A stretch of 64,000 nucleotides of DNA from Thiorhodospira sibirica ATCC 700588 (GCF_000227725.2 NZ_MU255056.1:1883329-1947328), one strand, 5' to 3'. Shown: positions 45,738 to 58,561, counted from the first letter of the stretch. The notes: generated from the letters alone by a model not told the origin. Made by a program: numbers and translations.

Positions 45738-45814
45738 GGATCGCCGAGTTGTACTCAGCGGGTTTTTAATCCGTAGATCGGTTGCTCAATCTGCCGAGTA
45801 CAACTCGGCGCTCC
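45738..45814. repeat. Palindromic element type A, copy 6, in the nuoG-nuoH junction
   Basis: GGGATCGCCGAGTTGTACTCAGC and TGCCGAGTACAACTCGGCGCTCC with GGTTTTTAATCCGTAGATCGG between. It fills most of the 111-bp gap. Confidence 0.85.
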
Positions 45815-45830
45815 GACTCCGCGCTCCCGG

Positions 45831-48287
45831 TTAGCGCACGTCTACCAAGCCGTAGGCGGGGCCGAGGGCGGCAGTGGCTTTGACGCCCAGGGGCAGGACG
45901 ATGGAGCCGAGCGGGACGCCGGGGTCGCGCTGTAATGTCAGATCCACCACCATGCCATCCTGGCGCACTTCGATGCGCGTCTGGCTGGCGGGGATGCCAT
46001 GATGTTTGGCCTCGTCGGGGTGCAGGCGCGCCACGCTCACGCCCGCCTCGCCATAGGGCAGGGCTTGCAGGGGCGCGGCGCGGCGCACCATGCCATCGCT
46101 GCCCAAGGGCGCACGATAGCTTTGCCGCCACAGGCCCCGGCGGGTGTCGGCCGGGCAGGCATAGGGCGTGTCGGTGGCGTTTAACAGCAGATAGGGGTTA
46201 GGCCGGGGGCCGGGCGGCGGACACAGTGCCGCCAGTTCCTCGCGCAGTTGTTGCGGGCTGTGATAGTCAAAATTGGCCAGCCCCGCCAGGGTGCCCAGCA
46301 CCCGCAATACCTTCCACGCCGGGCGCGCCTCACCCGGCGGCGGTATCGCCCCGGCCATGCTTTGCCAGCGCCCTTCGGCATTCACCCAGGTGCCGCTGCT
46401 TTCCGGCCCGACGGCAATGGGCAGGAGCACATCGGCGTGATCCCACAGCGCCTGACTGGGGTAGGCGCTCAAGGCGACCACACTGCGCGCCTCGCGCAAC
46501 CGCTGACGGGCCAGGGCCGGATAGGCGGTGTCGCGCTCGGGTTCTACATCGAGAATGAAGTAACGCTTGGCCGGTGCCTCCCAGCCGGCGGTTTCGGAGG
46601 CACACGGGCGCGCCGCACCGCCCGCTTGACGGTGACGCACCGCCCCGGCCAGATAGGCCCCGGCACTGTTGGCGTGGCTGGGTACCTCGCCCCAGGCGCT
46701 GTGGCTATGCTCCGCCAGCACACTGGCCAACGCCCGCAGCAGACTGTAATCCGGGTGCAAGGTAAGCTGACTGCTGAGGAGGATCAGGAGCGCCGAGTTG
46801 TACTCGGCTGGTTTTGAATCCATAGACGGGTCGCCCGACGAGCCGAGTGCAACTCGGCGCTCCGGCGCTCCCAGGCACAACACCGCCAACACCGCTTCAT
46901 CGTCTTTATGCAGCACGGCGCGCCCTAAGACCTCGGCCAGGGCGGCGGGGTAGGCCACGCCCTGGGCATCGAGCAGCGCCCGGGTCAGTCCGGCGAGGCG
47001 TTCGACCAGGCCGCTGGGGTGGACGATGTGATGCGCGGCCAGCGGGTGCAGCGGCTGGGTGTTGTAGGTTTCCAGCAGCCAGATCTGCGTGTCGTGATGC
47101 AGTGCCGCCTGTCGCAGGCGGTGATGCAGGAGCGGTTGATCCTGACGCGGCCCCGGCCCCAGCCACAGCAGCTGTTCCAGCCCGGCGATGTCATCGAGCG
47201 CCATGCCCAGACTGGGGTAGGGCGCTTCGTGTTCGGGGTGGCGCAGGTCGGTCTGTGACAGGCGATGTTCCAGGCGCTCGATGCCCATACCGCGCAGCAG
47301 CTTTTGCGCCAGATACAGGCTTTCCAGCGGTTGTTGCGGCGAGAGCCAGGCTTGGCTCTGCGCCGGTTCAGCGCGCAGAATCTCCAGCGTGGCCTCCAGC
47401 GCGGTGTCCCAATCGCAGCGCTGCCATTCGCCCTGGCGGCGGATCATCGGATGGTGCAGGCGTTCGGCGCTGTGCAGGCCGGTGTAGGCGAAGCGGTCGC
47501 GGTCACTGAGCCAGATCTCGTTGATGGCTTCACAGGCACGCGGCACCACGCGCATCACCTCGGCGCCCAGGGTGTGCCAGTACAGGTGCGAGCCGAGGCT
47601 GTCATGCAGCCCCAGCCCCGGCTGGGCGCGCAGCTCCCACGGCCGGTAGCGGTCTTTGGAGGGTTTGGCGGTGAGCGCACCGACCGGACACAGGTCAATG
47701 ACATTGGCCGACAGCTCATGGGCGAGGGTGTGGGCGACAAAGGTGCCGATGCGCATAAACTCGCTGCGCCCGGTGGCCCCCAGCTCGCGCAGCCCGGCAA
47801 TCTCGCTGCCAAAGCGCACACAGCGGGTGCAGTGAATGCAGCGGGTCATCTCGGTGGCAATCAGCGGCCCGAGGTCTTCATTACACACCGCCCGCTTGGC
47901 CTCGCGATAGTGTGACAGCCCCGCGCCATAGCCTTGCGCGACGTCTTGTAACTCGCACTCCCCGCCCTGGTCACACACCGGGCAATCCAGCGGGTGGTTG
48001 ATCAGCAAAAACTCCATGGTCGCCTTTTGCGCGGCGCGGGCCTTGGGCGAGGCGGTATACACCTTCATCCCCGCCATCACCGGCGTGGCACAGGCGGGCA
48101 GCGGCTTTTGCGACTTCTCCACCTCCACCAGACACATCCGGCAATTCGCCGCAATGGCGAGCTTTTTGTGGTAGCAGAAACGCGGAATCGCAATCCCCTC
48201 ACGATCCGCCACCTCAATCAGCAACTCGCCCTTGCGTGCCCGACACACCCGGTCGTTTATGCTTAACTCAATCACATCCTCAGTCAT
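45831..48287 (-). CDS. nuoG: NADH-quinone oxidoreductase subunit G, with in-frame repeat insertion
   Basis: The 818-residue largest peripheral subunit. N-terminal cluster ligands: RFCYHKKLAIAANCRMCLVE (2Fe-2S), CPVCDQGGECELQD, then the 4Fe-4S site TRCIHCTRCVRFGSEIAG. The molybdopterin-oxidoreductase-like domain follows from about residue 220. About residues 475-500 ([31 protein letters not shown]) are encoded by a type A palindromic element, read through in frame in the variable middle of the domain. The frame continues to EVRQDGMVVDLTLQRDPGVP, a normal C-terminus, so function is probably kept. Confidence 0.94.
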   Translation of the reverse strand: MTEDVIELSINDRVCRARKGELLIEVADREGIAIPRFCYHKKLAIAANCRMCLVEVEKSQKPLPACATPVMAGMKVYTASPKARAAQKATMEFLLINHPLDCPVCDQGGECELQDVAQGYGAGLSHYREAKRAVCNEDLGPLIATEMTRCIHCTRCVRFGSEIAGLRELGATGRSEFMRIGTFVAHTLAHELSANVIDLCPVGALTAKPSKDRYRPWELRAQPGLGLHDSLGSHLYWHTLGAEVMRVVPRACEAINEIWLSDRDRFAYTGLHSAERLHHPMIRRQGEWQRCDWDTALEATLEILRAEPAQSQAWLSPQQPLESLYLAQKLLRGMGIERLEHRLSQTDLRHPEHEAPYPSLGMALDDIAGLEQLLWLGPGPRQDQPLLHHRLRQAALHHDTQIWLLETYNTQPLHPLAAHHIVHPSGLVERLAGLTRALLDAQGVAYPAALAEVLGRAVLHKDDEAVLAVLCLGAPERRVALGSSGDPSMDSKPAEYNSALLILLSSQLTLHPDYSLLRALASVLAEHSHSAWGEVPSHANSAGAYLAGAVRHRQAGGAARPCASETAGWEAPAKRYFILDVEPERDTAYPALARQRLREARSVVALSAYPSQALWDHADVLLPIAVGPESSGTWVNAEGRWQSMAGAIPPPGEARPAWKVLRVLGTLAGLANFDYHSPQQLREELAALCPPPGPRPNPYLLLNATDTPYACPADTRRGLWRQSYRAPLGSDGMVRRAAPLQALPYGEAGVSVARLHPDEAKHHGIPASQTRIEVRQDGMVVDLTLQRDPGVPLGSIVLPLGVKATAALGPAYGLVDVR
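46788..46863. repeat. Palindromic element type A, in frame inside nuoG
   Basis: GGAGCGCCGAGTTGTACTCGGC and AGCCGAGTGCAACTCGGCGCTCC flank GGTTTTGAATCCATAGACGGG. It is the same element found between genes, here open in the nuoG frame with no stop codon. Confidence 0.88.
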
Positions 48288-48304
48288 GCGTGTTCGGTCT
48301 CATC

Positions 48305-48499
48305 TGGGAGCGCGGAGCACCAGCTCCGCAACAAGGCCGCAGGCCTTGTGGGTTTTTTTAGGTGTCTGCGCCGCTGCGGCTGGGAGCGCGGAGCTTAAGC
48401 TCCGCAACAAGGCCGCAGGCCTTGTGGGTTTTTTTAGGTGTCTGCGCCGCTGCGGCGGCGCAGCGATGTTTAATGCGCAGCCGGTGCTGCGCGTTCCCA
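48305..48499. repeat. Palindromic element type B, two tandem copies plus half, in the nuoF-nuoG junction
   Basis: GGGAGCGCGGAGCACCAGCTCCGC with ACAAGGCCGCAGGCCTTGTGG and GTTTTTTTAGGTGTCTGCGCCGCTGCGG, then the same unit again with the GCTTAAGC variant, then AATGCGCAGCCGGTGCTGCGCGTTCCC. Longest repeat block in the operon. Confidence 0.88.
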
Positions 48500-48505
48500 G
48501 CCCAG

Positions 48506-49756
48506 TCACGGCAAATACCTCTCAAACTCATGGCGGTAGTGTTTGAGGAAGCTGCGCACCGGCATGGCAGCGGCATCGCCCAGGGCGCAGATGGTATGCC
48601 CTTCGATGTTGGCGGCGATGCGGTCCAGGTGCTCCAGATCCTCAGGCCGCCCCTGGCCGTCGAGCAGGCGCCCTAACATCCGATACAGCCAGCCGGTGCC
48701 TTCGCGGCAGGGGGTACACTGGCCGCAGGATTCGGAGAAATAAAAGCGGCTGATGCGGTGCAGGACGCGCACCATGTCGGTGGTCTCGTCCATGACAATC
48801 ACCGCGCCCGAGCCAAGCATCGAGCCAGCGGCAATCAGGCCGTCATAGCTCATGGTGGCGTTGAGCATCACTTCACCCGGCACCACCGGCACCGAGGAGC
48901 CGCCGGGGATCACCGCCTTGAGTTTGCGCCCTTTCCACACGCCGCCGGCCAAGTCCAGCAGCGCGCGAAAGGGGGTGCCGATGGGCACTTCATAATTGCC
49001 GGGACGCTCGACATGCCCGGAGACGGAGAAAATCTTCTCGCCGCCGCTTTTGTCATCACCGAGCGCCGCAAACCACGCCCCGCCCTGGCGGATAATCGCC
49101 GGGATGGAGGCGAGCGACTCGGTGTTATTGATGGTGGTGGGCCGCCCATACAGGCCATAGTTGGCGGGAAAGGGCGGTTTATAACGCGGCTGGCCCTTCT
49201 TGCCTTCCAGTGATTCGAGCAGCGCGGTTTCTTCGCCGCAGATATAGGCCCCGGCGCCCAGGGTGGGATACAGCTCAAAGTCAATCCCTGAGCCGTGGAT
49301 GTTTTTGCCCAGCCAGCCGTGTGCATAGGCCTCGCGCACCGCCTGACTAAAGCGCGCATAGGGCTCGTCGAGAAACTCCCCGCGCATGTAGTTGTAGCCC
49401 ACGGTGGCGCCCATCGCATAGCCGGCAATGATCATCCCCTCGACCAGCGCATGGGGATTGAAGCGCAATATATCGCGGTCTTTGCAGGTGCCCGGCTCGG
49501 ATTCATCGGAGTTGCACACCAGGTATTTTTGCCCCGGTGCCTTGCGCGGCATGAAGCTCCATTTCAGCCCGGTGGGAAAGCCCGCTCCGCCGCGCCCGCG
49601 CAGATTGGCGCGCTTGACCTCCTCAATGATGTCATCGGGCTTAAGCCCGGCGTGAATGATGCGCTCCAGGGCCTGATAACCGCCCACCGCCAGATAGTTT
49701 TCATACAACCACGGCTGTTCAAAGTGGCGTGTGGTGAAGCAGACTTGATTGGCCAT
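48506..49756 (-). CDS. nuoF: NADH-quinone oxidoreductase subunit F
   Basis: The 416-residue NADH-binding flavoprotein. The NAD site is [20 protein letters not shown], the FMN site [20 protein letters not shown] and [29 protein letters not shown], and the N3 [4Fe-4S] ligands [15 protein letters not shown] plus a later Cys ([10 protein letters not shown]). It ends 3 bp after nuoE in reading order. Confidence 0.97.
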   Translation of the reverse strand: MANQVCFTTRHFEQPWLYENYLAVGGYQALERIIHAGLKPDDIIEEVKRANLRGRGGAGFPTGLKWSFMPRKAPGQKYLVCNSDESEPGTCKDRDILRFNPHALVEGMIIAGYAMGATVGYNYMRGEFLDEPYARFSQAVREAYAHGWLGKNIHGSGIDFELYPTLGAGAYICGEETALLESLEGKKGQPRYKPPFPANYGLYGRPTTINNTESLASIPAIIRQGGAWFAALGDDKSGGEKIFSVSGHVERPGNYEVPIGTPFRALLDLAGGVWKGRKLKAVIPGGSSVPVVPGEVMLNATMSYDGLIAAGSMLGSGAVIVMDETTDMVRVLHRISRFYFSESCGQCTPCREGTGWLYRMLGRLLDGQGRPEDLEHLDRIAANIEGHTICALGDAAAMPVRSFLKHYRHEFERYLP

Positions 49757-49759
49757 GCC

Positions 49760-50260
49760 TCACTCCAGGCTATCGAGGATTTGGTCCACCCGTTGCGGGG
49801 TGAGGTGTTCGTGATAAACGTGATCCACCTGCATCATCGGCGCGCCGCAACAGCCCGCCAGACACTCTTCCTCACGCTTGAGATAAAAGCGCCCGTCCGG
49901 GGTGCTCTCGCCCAATTTGATGCCCAGGCGCTGTTCCAGATGGGCCACAATCTCCGAAGCCCCGCGCAACATGCACGAGATATTGGTACACACCGCGAGG
50001 GTGTGCTTGCCCACCGGTTTTAGGGTGTACATGGAATAAAAACTCGCCACCTCATACACCGCCACCGCCGGAATGCCCAGATAGGCCGCAATCGCATCCA
50101 TCTGCGCCACCTCCAGATGGCCATGTTCATGCTGGGCGGCGCGCAGGGCCGCCAGCAAGGCCGACTGGCGGCGATCCTCGGGATAGCGGCTCAGCCATGC
50201 ATCAATCTCGGCGCGCAGGCCAGGCGACAGGCCCGGCGCGGTGTCGTCGTGTGCCTTCAA
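49760..50260 (-). CDS. nuoE: NADH-quinone oxidoreductase subunit E
   Basis: A 166-residue thioredoxin-fold [2Fe-2S] subunit (N1a). The cluster ligands are in [12 protein letters not shown] and [32 protein letters not shown] and [19 protein letters not shown] are typical. Start appears to be TTG 50260, overlapping the nuoD stop by 3 bp with GGAGAG 7 bp upstream; no later ATG fits. Confidence 0.94.
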   Translation of the reverse strand: MKAHDDTAPGLSPGLRAEIDAWLSRYPEDRRQSALLAALRAAQHEHGHLEVAQMDAIAAYLGIPAVAVYEVASFYSMYTLKPVGKHTLAVCTNISCMLRGASEIVAHLEQRLGIKLGESTPDGRFYLKREEECLAGCCGAPMMQVDHVYHEHLTPQRVDQILDSLE

Positions 50261-51510
50261 CGGTCAATCTCTCCAAATACAATGTCTTGGGTGCCGATAA
50301 TCGCCACCACGTCGGCCAGCAGGTGCCCCCGCGCCATCTCATCGAGCGCCGCCAGATGCGGAAAGCCCGGAGCGCGGATCTTCAGGCGATAAGGCTTGTT
50401 CGCCCCATCCGAGAGCAGATACACCCCAAACTCCCCCTTGGGATGCTCCACGGCGGTATACACCTCACCCTCGGGCAGGCAATACCCCTCAGAAAACAGC
50501 TTGAAATGGTTGATCATCGCTTCCATGTCGGTCTTCATCGTCTCCCGATCCGGCGGCGTCAGCCCGGGCGCTTGTGCCAGCACCGGCCCCGGATGAGCGC
50601 GCAGCCAGTCAACGCACTGGCGCATGATGCGGTTGGACTCGCGCATCTCCGCCACCCGCACCAGATAACGGTCATAACAATCGCCCTGCTGACCCACCGG
50701 AATCTCAAAATCCAGCGCCGCATAGGCTGCATAAGGCTGGGTACGGCGCAGATCCCACGCCACCCCCGAACCGCGCAGCATCGGCCCGCTAAACCCCAGG
50801 GCCACCGCCCGCTCTGGCGACACCACGCCAATGCCCACGGTGCGCTGCTTCCAGATGCGGTTATCGGTCAGCAGGGTCTCGTATTCATCCACACAGCCGG
50901 GGAAACGCTGGGTGAAGTCCTCGATGAAATCCAGAAGACTGCCCTCCCGCGCCGCGTTGCGCTGCTTGGCTTGCTTCTCGGAAGTCCAGCGCGAGGGCTG
51001 GTATTGCGGCATCTGATCGGGCAAATCCCGATACACCCCGCCGGGGCGATAATAGCTCGCATGCAGCCGCGCCCCGCTCACCGCCTCATAACAATCCATC
51101 AAATCCTCCCGCTCGCGGAAGGCATACAAAAACATGCTCATCGCGCCAATATCCAAGGCATGCGCGCCGATCCACAGCAGATGATTTAAAATCCGCGTGA
51201 TCTCATCAAACAACACCCGGATATACTGCGCCCGCTCCGGCACCGCCAGCCCCGCCAAGGCCTCCAGCGCCCGCACATAGCCATGTTCATTACTCAGCAT
51301 GGAGACATAATCCAGGCGATCCATATACCCGATACTCTGGTTATAGGGCTTACTCTCCGCCAGCTTCTCCGTGCCCCGGTGCAACAGCCCAATATGCGGA
51401 TCCGCCCGCACCACCACCTCGCCCTCCATCTCCAACACCAACCGCAACACCCCATGCGCCGACGGATGCTGCGGACCAAAATTCATCGTATAACTACGGA
51501 TCTCAGGCAT
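50257..51510 (-). CDS. nuoD: NADH-quinone oxidoreductase subunit D
   Basis: The 417-residue 49-kDa-type subunit that lines the quinone pocket. [20 protein letters not shown] contains the conserved [32 protein letters not shown] (catalytic Tyr) and [20 protein letters not shown]-like [19 protein letters not shown] complete the pattern. Not fused to nuoC. Confidence 0.96.
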   Translation of the reverse strand: MPEIRSYTMNFGPQHPSAHGVLRLVLEMEGEVVVRADPHIGLLHRGTEKLAESKPYNQSIGYMDRLDYVSMLSNEHGYVRALEALAGLAVPERAQYIRVLFDEITRILNHLLWIGAHALDIGAMSMFLYAFREREDLMDCYEAVSGARLHASYYRPGGVYRDLPDQMPQYQPSRWTSEKQAKQRNAAREGSLLDFIEDFTQRFPGCVDEYETLLTDNRIWKQRTVGIGVVSPERAVALGFSGPMLRGSGVAWDLRRTQPYAAYAALDFEIPVGQQGDCYDRYLVRVAEMRESNRIMRQCVDWLRAHPGPVLAQAPGLTPPDRETMKTDMEAMINHFKLFSEGYCLPEGEVYTAVEHPKGEFGVYLLSDGANKPYRLKIRAPGFPHLAALDEMARGHLLADVVAIIGTQDIVFGEIDR

Positions 51511-51563
51511 GGTTAATCTCTACGCTGTGACAAAAACGCGCCCCCTGCCAAGGGGGTTAAAGA

Positions 51564-51610
51564 CTCTCCCCCTGTCAAGGGGGAGTCCCGCCGCAGGCGG
51601 GGAGGGGGTC
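51564..51610. repeat. Palindromic element type C, copy 2, in the nuoC-nuoD junction
   Basis: CTCTCCCCCTGTCAAGGGGGAG, then TCCCGCCGCAGGCGGGGA and GGGGGTC. A half unit (CCCCCTGCCAAGGGGG) precedes it at 51541-51556. The 149-bp gap is otherwise empty. Confidence 0.85.
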
Positions 51611-51659
51611 AAAACCACCCAGGGGTTTTGTGTTAAGTCTTTGAGAGCATCAAAAAACC

Positions 51660-52394
51660 TCACCGCACCACCCTCGGCACCAACACCCGAGGCGCCACCG
51701 TCACCGGCACATACACCACCCGCCGCGCCTGTGGGTCATAACGCACCTCCACATGCCCACTGAGCGGAAAATCCTTACGCAAGGGATGCCCTACAAAACC
51801 ATAATCCGTCAAAATCCGCCGCAAATCCGGATGCCCGGTAAACACAATCCCGAACAAATCAAAAGCCTCCCGCTCATACCAATTCGCACACGGCCACACC
51901 CCCACCACCGACCCCACCGTCGGCAAACCATCCACCAACGCACACCCCACCCGCACCCGCAACCGCACATTCAACGCCAGCGACAACAAGTGATACACCA
52001 CCGCAAAACGCCCTTCCAAATCCCCAGACGCGCCCCCTGACACGGGACCAAAACGCTCCCCCTGTGAAGGTGACAAAGACGCTCCCCCTGCCAAGGGGGA
52101 GTCCCCCCGCAAGGGGGGGAGGGGGTCTTGTATTAAGTCTTTTTCAACCACCCCCCGCCCAAACCCCACATCCGCGACATCCACCGGCCACTCCCCCGCC
52201 CCAAACGTCGCAAAATCCACCCCACACAAATCCACCAACTGCCCCAAGGCACACCCCGGCGCATCCCGCAACGCCACCGCCACCTCCGGCCACACCGAGG
52301 CCTCCAGCGACAGCGACAAACCATCCACCCCCGCCACCACTGACCCCCGCGCACCCACCACCGCCTGCACCGCCGTCGCAAACTCCGCCTGCAT
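51660..52394 (-). CDS. nuoC: NADH-quinone oxidoreductase subunit C, with in-frame repeat insertion
   Basis: A 244-residue 30-kDa-type subunit. The C-terminal signature is intact: [60 protein letters not shown]. Start at ATG 52394; a GTG overlapping the nuoB stop is possible. About residues 86-125 ([31 protein letters not shown]) are coded by a type C element, inserted just before the VVYHLL strand where relatives have a short variable loop. The frame is open throughout. Codon use here is very GTG-rich, unlike the rest of the operon. Confidence 0.92.
   Translation of the reverse strand: MQAEFATAVQAVVGARGSVVAGVDGLSLSLEASVWPEVAVALRDAPGCALGQLVDLCGVDFATFGAGEWPVDVADVGFGRGVVEKDLIQDPLPPLRGDSPLAGGASLSPSQGERFGPVSGGASGDLEGRFAVVYHLLSLALNVRLRVRVGCALVDGLPTVGSVVGVWPCANWYEREAFDLFGIVFTGHPDLRRILTDYGFVGHPLRKDFPLSGHVEVRYDPQARRVVYVPVTVAPRVLVPRVVR
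52080..52127. repeat. Palindromic element type C, in frame inside nuoC
   Basis: CGCTCCCCCTGCCAAGGGGGAG, TCCCCCCGCAAGGGGGGGA and GGGGGTC. A partial unit (CGCTCCCCCTGTGAAGG) lies just before at 52054-52070. It matches the intergenic copies at 37429, 51564 and 58344. Confidence 0.88.
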
Positions 52395-52408
52395 CACCCC
52401 ACCCCCGC

Positions 52409-52885
52409 TCACCGCGCAATCGTCTCCGTGCTCACAATCTTGCGCTGCAACTGCAACACCCCAAACAACAACGCCTCCGCCGTCGGCGGACACCCAGGGA
52501 CATAAATATCCACCGGCACCACCCGATCACAGCCGCGCACCACCGCATAGGAATAATGGTAATAGCCCCCCCCATTGGCACACGAACCCATCGAAATCAC
52601 CCAGCGCGGCTCCGCCATCTGGTCATACACCCGCCGCAACGCCGGCGCCATCTTGTTCACCAAGGTCCCCGCCACAATCATCACATCCGACTGACGCGGA
52701 CTCGGCCGAAACACCACCCCGAAACGATCCAGGTCATAACGCGCCGCCCCCGCGTGCATCATCTCCACCGCACAACACGCCAGACCAAAAGTCATCGGCC
52801 ACAACGACCCCGTGCGCGCCCAATTGATCAAACGATCCGCCGTCGTCGTCACCACCCCCTCGCGCAACACCCCCTCTATGCCCAT
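52409..52885 (-). CDS. nuoB: NADH-quinone oxidoreductase subunit B
   Basis: The 158-residue PSST-type subunit holding cluster N2. Cysteines: [24 protein letters not shown] and [13 protein letters not shown]. Start at ATG 52885, inside the end of nuoA (10-bp overlap), preceded in the longer frame only by nuoA codons. Ends 15 bp before the nuoC ATG. Confidence 0.96.
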   Translation of the reverse strand: MGIEGVLREGVVTTTADRLINWARTGSLWPMTFGLACCAVEMMHAGAARYDLDRFGVVFRPSPRQSDVMIVAGTLVNKMAPALRRVYDQMAEPRWVISMGSCANGGGYYHYSYAVVRGCDRVVPVDIYVPGCPPTAEALLFGVLQLQRKIVSTETIAR

Positions 52886-53232
52886 TCCAGCGCACCCCGC
52901 CGCCATTCATAGATAAAACCCACCACCAACACCGCCAAAAACACCCCCATCGACGCCAGACCAAACCACCCCAAATCCCCCAGCGCCACCGCCCAGGGGA
53001 AAAGAAAAGCAATCTCCAGATCAAACACGATGAACACAATCGCCACCAGGTAAAACCGCACATCAAAACGCATCCGCGCATCTTCAAAGGCTTCAAACCC
53101 GCACTCATACGGCGCCGACTTCGCCGCATCCGGCCGCTGCGGCCCCAGCACTCCGCCCAGCACCAACGGCAACACACCCACCACCAGCGCCACGCCCAGG
53201 AAGATCAGGATCGGGAGATATTGTTCAAGCAT
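52876..53232 (-). CDS. nuoA: NADH-quinone oxidoreductase subunit A
   Basis: A 118-residue three-helix subunit, first gene of the operon. It contains [40 protein letters not shown], the family signature. Start at ATG 53232 ([19 protein letters not shown]), with AGGAGG about 10 bp upstream. Confidence 0.95.
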   Translation of the reverse strand: MLEQYLPILIFLGVALVVGVLPLVLGGVLGPQRPDAAKSAPYECGFEAFEDARMRFDVRFYLVAIVFIVFDLEIAFLFPWAVALGDLGWFGLASMGVFLAVLVVGFIYEWRRGALEWA

Positions 53233-53256
53233 CAGGGAACGCTCCTCCTGCCGCAA

Positions 53257-53680
53257 ACGAGGCTACGACAGTGTTTAATTTTTCAATAATTATTATTTTA
53301 TTGCTGAATGATCAACGCCTTAGCGGGCGATCACAGCTGTGTATTTTATTATATGCTTATAATTATAAGGGTCAAATAACCCCTTGGGCAACCTAAAAAA
53401 TCCTTTTGCACTGCACAAAACATGCCCTTTTTAAGCATAAATTTCTTTAAAACAAAGCATTAAGTTTACCCAAATGGCACAAATTGCTGGAAATTTATCC
53501 AAAGACCGGTCTTCTGAGAACTGCACCAAGGGCGCAGCCAGTCCAGCGGGTGTCTTTTTAACCCGTAACACCCCTTAAAAGCAAGGCTATTGCCATTGCA
53601 TAAGCGGCGCGCACGGACATCCCTTCGCACAAGGGCCGCGAACAAATCAATAAAATGAATTGAAATTAAAGAGGATTCGG
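53257..53680. promoter_or_regulatory. AT-rich leader and presumed nuo promoter region
   Basis: This stretch is AT-rich against its neighbours. ATAATTATTATT at 53286-53297, about 55-65 bp upstream of the nuoA ATG, is the same 12-mer as in the Fur-like site at 9956-9967, but short and AT-only. TTATAATTATAA near 53357 could hold a -10 box. Beyond about 53400 I see nothing that identifies a function. Confidence 0.35.
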
Positions 53681-53788
53681 ATGCAATGCAGGAAAGCCAA
53701 ACCGCAGGCGAGAAATCAGAAAATTAAGGAAGCGAGTAAAGCGGCGCTGTCAGCGCGTATGAAATTTGTCAGCAAGGAGGGAAAATGA
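53681..53788 (+). CDS. Possible 35-residue basic peptide (small ORF)
   Basis: ATG 53681 has AGAGGA 5 bp upstream and opens a 35-codon frame: MQCRKAKPQARNQKIKEASK then AALSARMKFVSKEGK and TGA. It is rich in Lys, Arg and Ala and would form a basic helix. It ends 10 bp before the 3' end of tRNA-Glu, which is on the other strand. The ribosome site is good, but there is no conservation evidence, so chance is possible. Confidence 0.3.
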   Translation: MQCRKAKPQARNQKIKEASKAALSARMKFVSKEGK

Positions 53789-53798
53789 TGCCAAAAGA

Positions 53799-53874
53799 TG
53801 GCGTCCCCACGGGGATTCGAACCCCGGTTGCCGCCGTGAAAGGGCAGTGTCCTAGGCCTCTAGACGATGGGGAC
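53799..53874 (-). tRNA. tRNA-Glu (anticodon TTC)
   Basis: Minus-strand cloverleaf: acceptor GTCCCCA/TGGGGAC, anticodon loop CTTTCAC, T-arm GGGGTTCGAATCCCC and encoded CCA. It follows tRNA-Ala by 23 bp. Confidence 0.96.
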
Positions 53875-53897
53875 GCAGATTGAAACATTACTAATCT

Positions 53898-53973
<76 letters not shown>

Positions 53974-54019
53974 AAGACCAAATTAATCCGCATATTATAC
54001 GGATGGCTTGAATAAGTCG

Positions 54020-55429
54020 TCAAGCACTTTTTGCAATTTTTTCCAAAGCACGTTGTATCCGGGCCAATACGCGGTTTTTGCCCAGCAGGGCCAGGGTCTG
54101 ATCCATGGGCGGCGATACGGTGCTCCCCGTCATGGCAACGCGCAGAGGCTGGGCCACCTTGCCGAGTTTCAACTCAAAGCGCTCGGCAACCGCCATAATG
54201 ATCTCATGCAAAGGCTCGGCGTGCCAGTTGCTTTCATCCAGTGCAGCAAAGTCCTCCTGCAAGGCGGTCAACACCGGCACGGCATCTGCCTGCAAATTTT
54301 TCTGGGCGGCTTTTTCGTCATACTCGGCAAATTCTTCATAAAAATAGCGGCTGTTTTGCGCCATCTCTGCCAGGGTTTTAGCGCGCTCTCGCTGGGCCAG
54401 CACGACATCCCGCAGCGGCGGTGCGGCTGAAGGATCAACGCCGATCTGCCCCATGTGCCAGGAGAGCTGGCGGGCAACATGATCGGCTTCCAAGGTCTTG
54501 ATATAATGCTGATTCAGCCACAGCAATTTTTCCGGGTTGATGGCCGAGGCCGAGTGATTGACATCCTTGATATCAAACAGCTCAATCAGTTCATCCAGGC
54601 TGAAAATCTCCTGATCGCCATGCGACCAGCCCAGACGTACCAAATAATTGAGCAGCGCCTGGGGCAGATAGCCTTCGTCGCGAAACTGCATCACACTCAC
54701 CGCGCCGTGGCGCTTGGAAAGCTTGGTTCCATCCGGCCCCAGAATCATCGGCAGATGGGCATAACGTGGCGGTTCCACGCCCAAGGCTTTGAGGATATTG
54801 ATCTGACGCGGGGTATTGTTGAGGTGATCATCCCCGCGAATGACATGGGTGATGCCCATATCCCAGTCATCCACCACAACGCTGAGGTTATAGGTTGGCG
54901 AGCCATCAGAGCGGGCGATGATCAGGTCATCGAGCTGGGTGTTTTGAAATACCACCCGACCGCGCACCATATCATCCACCAGGACGGCGCCGTCTTGCGG
55001 GTTTTTAAAGCGCACCACCGGCTGCGCGTCGGTTTTAGCCTCAGCATGAGCACGACACCGCCCATCGTAGCGCGGGTTTTCCTTGCGAGCGAGTTGCTCC
55101 TCGCGCATGGTCTCCAGCGCCTCCTTGCTGCAATAGCAATAATAGGCTTTATCCTCATCAAGCAGCTGCTGAATCACCTCACGGTAGCGATCAAAGCGCT
55201 GGGTTTGATAAAACGGCCCGGCGTCATAATCCAGCCCCAGCCAGTTCATGCCCTCCAAAATGGCATTGACCGATTCAATATTGGAGCGCTCAAGGTCGGT
55301 GTCTTCAATACGCAGCACAAAATCACCGCCATGTTTACGTGCATATAGCCAGGAAAACAAGGCCGTGCGAGCGCCGCCAATATGCAAGTAACCCGTAGGA
55401 CTTGGGGCAAAACGTGTGCGAACTTTCAT
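54020..55429 (-). CDS. gltX: Glutamyl-tRNA synthetase
   Basis: A 469-residue class I aminoacyl-tRNA synthetase. [20 protein letters not shown] holds the HIGH-type motif, and [20 protein letters not shown] the KMSKS-type [18 protein letters not shown] and [15 protein letters not shown] are standard. I use ATG 55429 ([10 protein letters not shown]) rather than the longer frame. The gene is followed by tRNA-Ala and tRNA-Glu on the same strand, as in many gammaproteobacteria, so synthetase and one cognate tRNA are co-located. Confidence 0.96.
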   Translation of the reverse strand: MKVRTRFAPSPTGYLHIGGARTALFSWLYARKHGGDFVLRIEDTDLERSNIESVNAILEGMNWLGLDYDAGPFYQTQRFDRYREVIQQLLDEDKAYYCYCSKEALETMREEQLARKENPRYDGRCRAHAEAKTDAQPVVRFKNPQDGAVLVDDMVRGRVVFQNTQLDDLIIARSDGSPTYNLSVVVDDWDMGITHVIRGDDHLNNTPRQINILKALGVEPPRYAHLPMILGPDGTKLSKRHGAVSVMQFRDEGYLPQALLNYLVRLGWSHGDQEIFSLDELIELFDIKDVNHSASAINPEKLLWLNQHYIKTLEADHVARQLSWHMGQIGVDPSAAPPLRDVVLAQRERAKTLAEMAQNSRYFYEEFAEYDEKAAQKNLQADAVPVLTALQEDFAALDESNWHAEPLHEIIMAVAERFELKLGKVAQPLRVAMTGSTVSPPMDQTLALLGKNRVLARIQRALEKIAKSA

Positions 55430-58233
<2,804 letters not shown>

Positions 58234-58248
58234 TAAAACAGCCCTGCG

Positions 58249-58331
58249 GCGACACCTTCTCGGTGTCGCTGTGTGGCGGACGCATCCTGCGTTCGCTGAT
58301 TTTCAAGCGGCATCAAGATGATGCCGCTACT
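58249..58331. terminator. Two hairpins downstream of leuS
   Basis: GCGACACC (58249-58256) pairs with GGTGTCGC (58262-58269), and AGCGGCATC pairs with GATGCCGCT around 58309-58331. Neither has a U-run. Between them, GGACGCATCCTGCGTTCG matches, inverted, a sequence near 37210. They probably protect or end the leuS mRNA. Confidence 0.5.
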
Positions 58332-58343
58332 GCGAGTCAAAAA

Positions 58344-58391
58344 CTCTCCCCCTGGTAAGGGGGAGTCCCGCCGCAGGCGGGGAGGGGGTCA
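58344..58391. repeat. Palindromic element type C, copy 4
   Basis: CTCTCCCCCTGGTAAGGGGGAG, TCCCGCCGCAGGCGGGGA and GGGGGTC, as at 51564. It lies in the 328-bp gap between leuS and the convergent radical SAM gene; the remainder (58392-58561) holds nothing I can name. Confidence 0.85.
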
Positions 58392-58561
58392 AGTTTTTTA
58401 TTAACCCGGCAACTTTTTACATATTCAAAATGAACCACTGTACATTGCCTTGCAGGCCATGACTGGCAAATGGGACTGCGTAACATCAGTTAACAACGTT
58501 TTCTGAATAACGCGAAAGACACTGTATGGCTTTTTACGCTTTGATTCAATGCTTGTGGGGA

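Noticed and set aside
45766-46131. Frames through the start of the nuoG/nuoH junction on the minus strand
   Set aside because: Shadows of nuoG in another frame joined to repeat DNA.
38977-48499. CRISPR array suspected from many similar palindromes
   Set aside because: Copies are not evenly spaced, differ in family and are separated by genes, not spacers.
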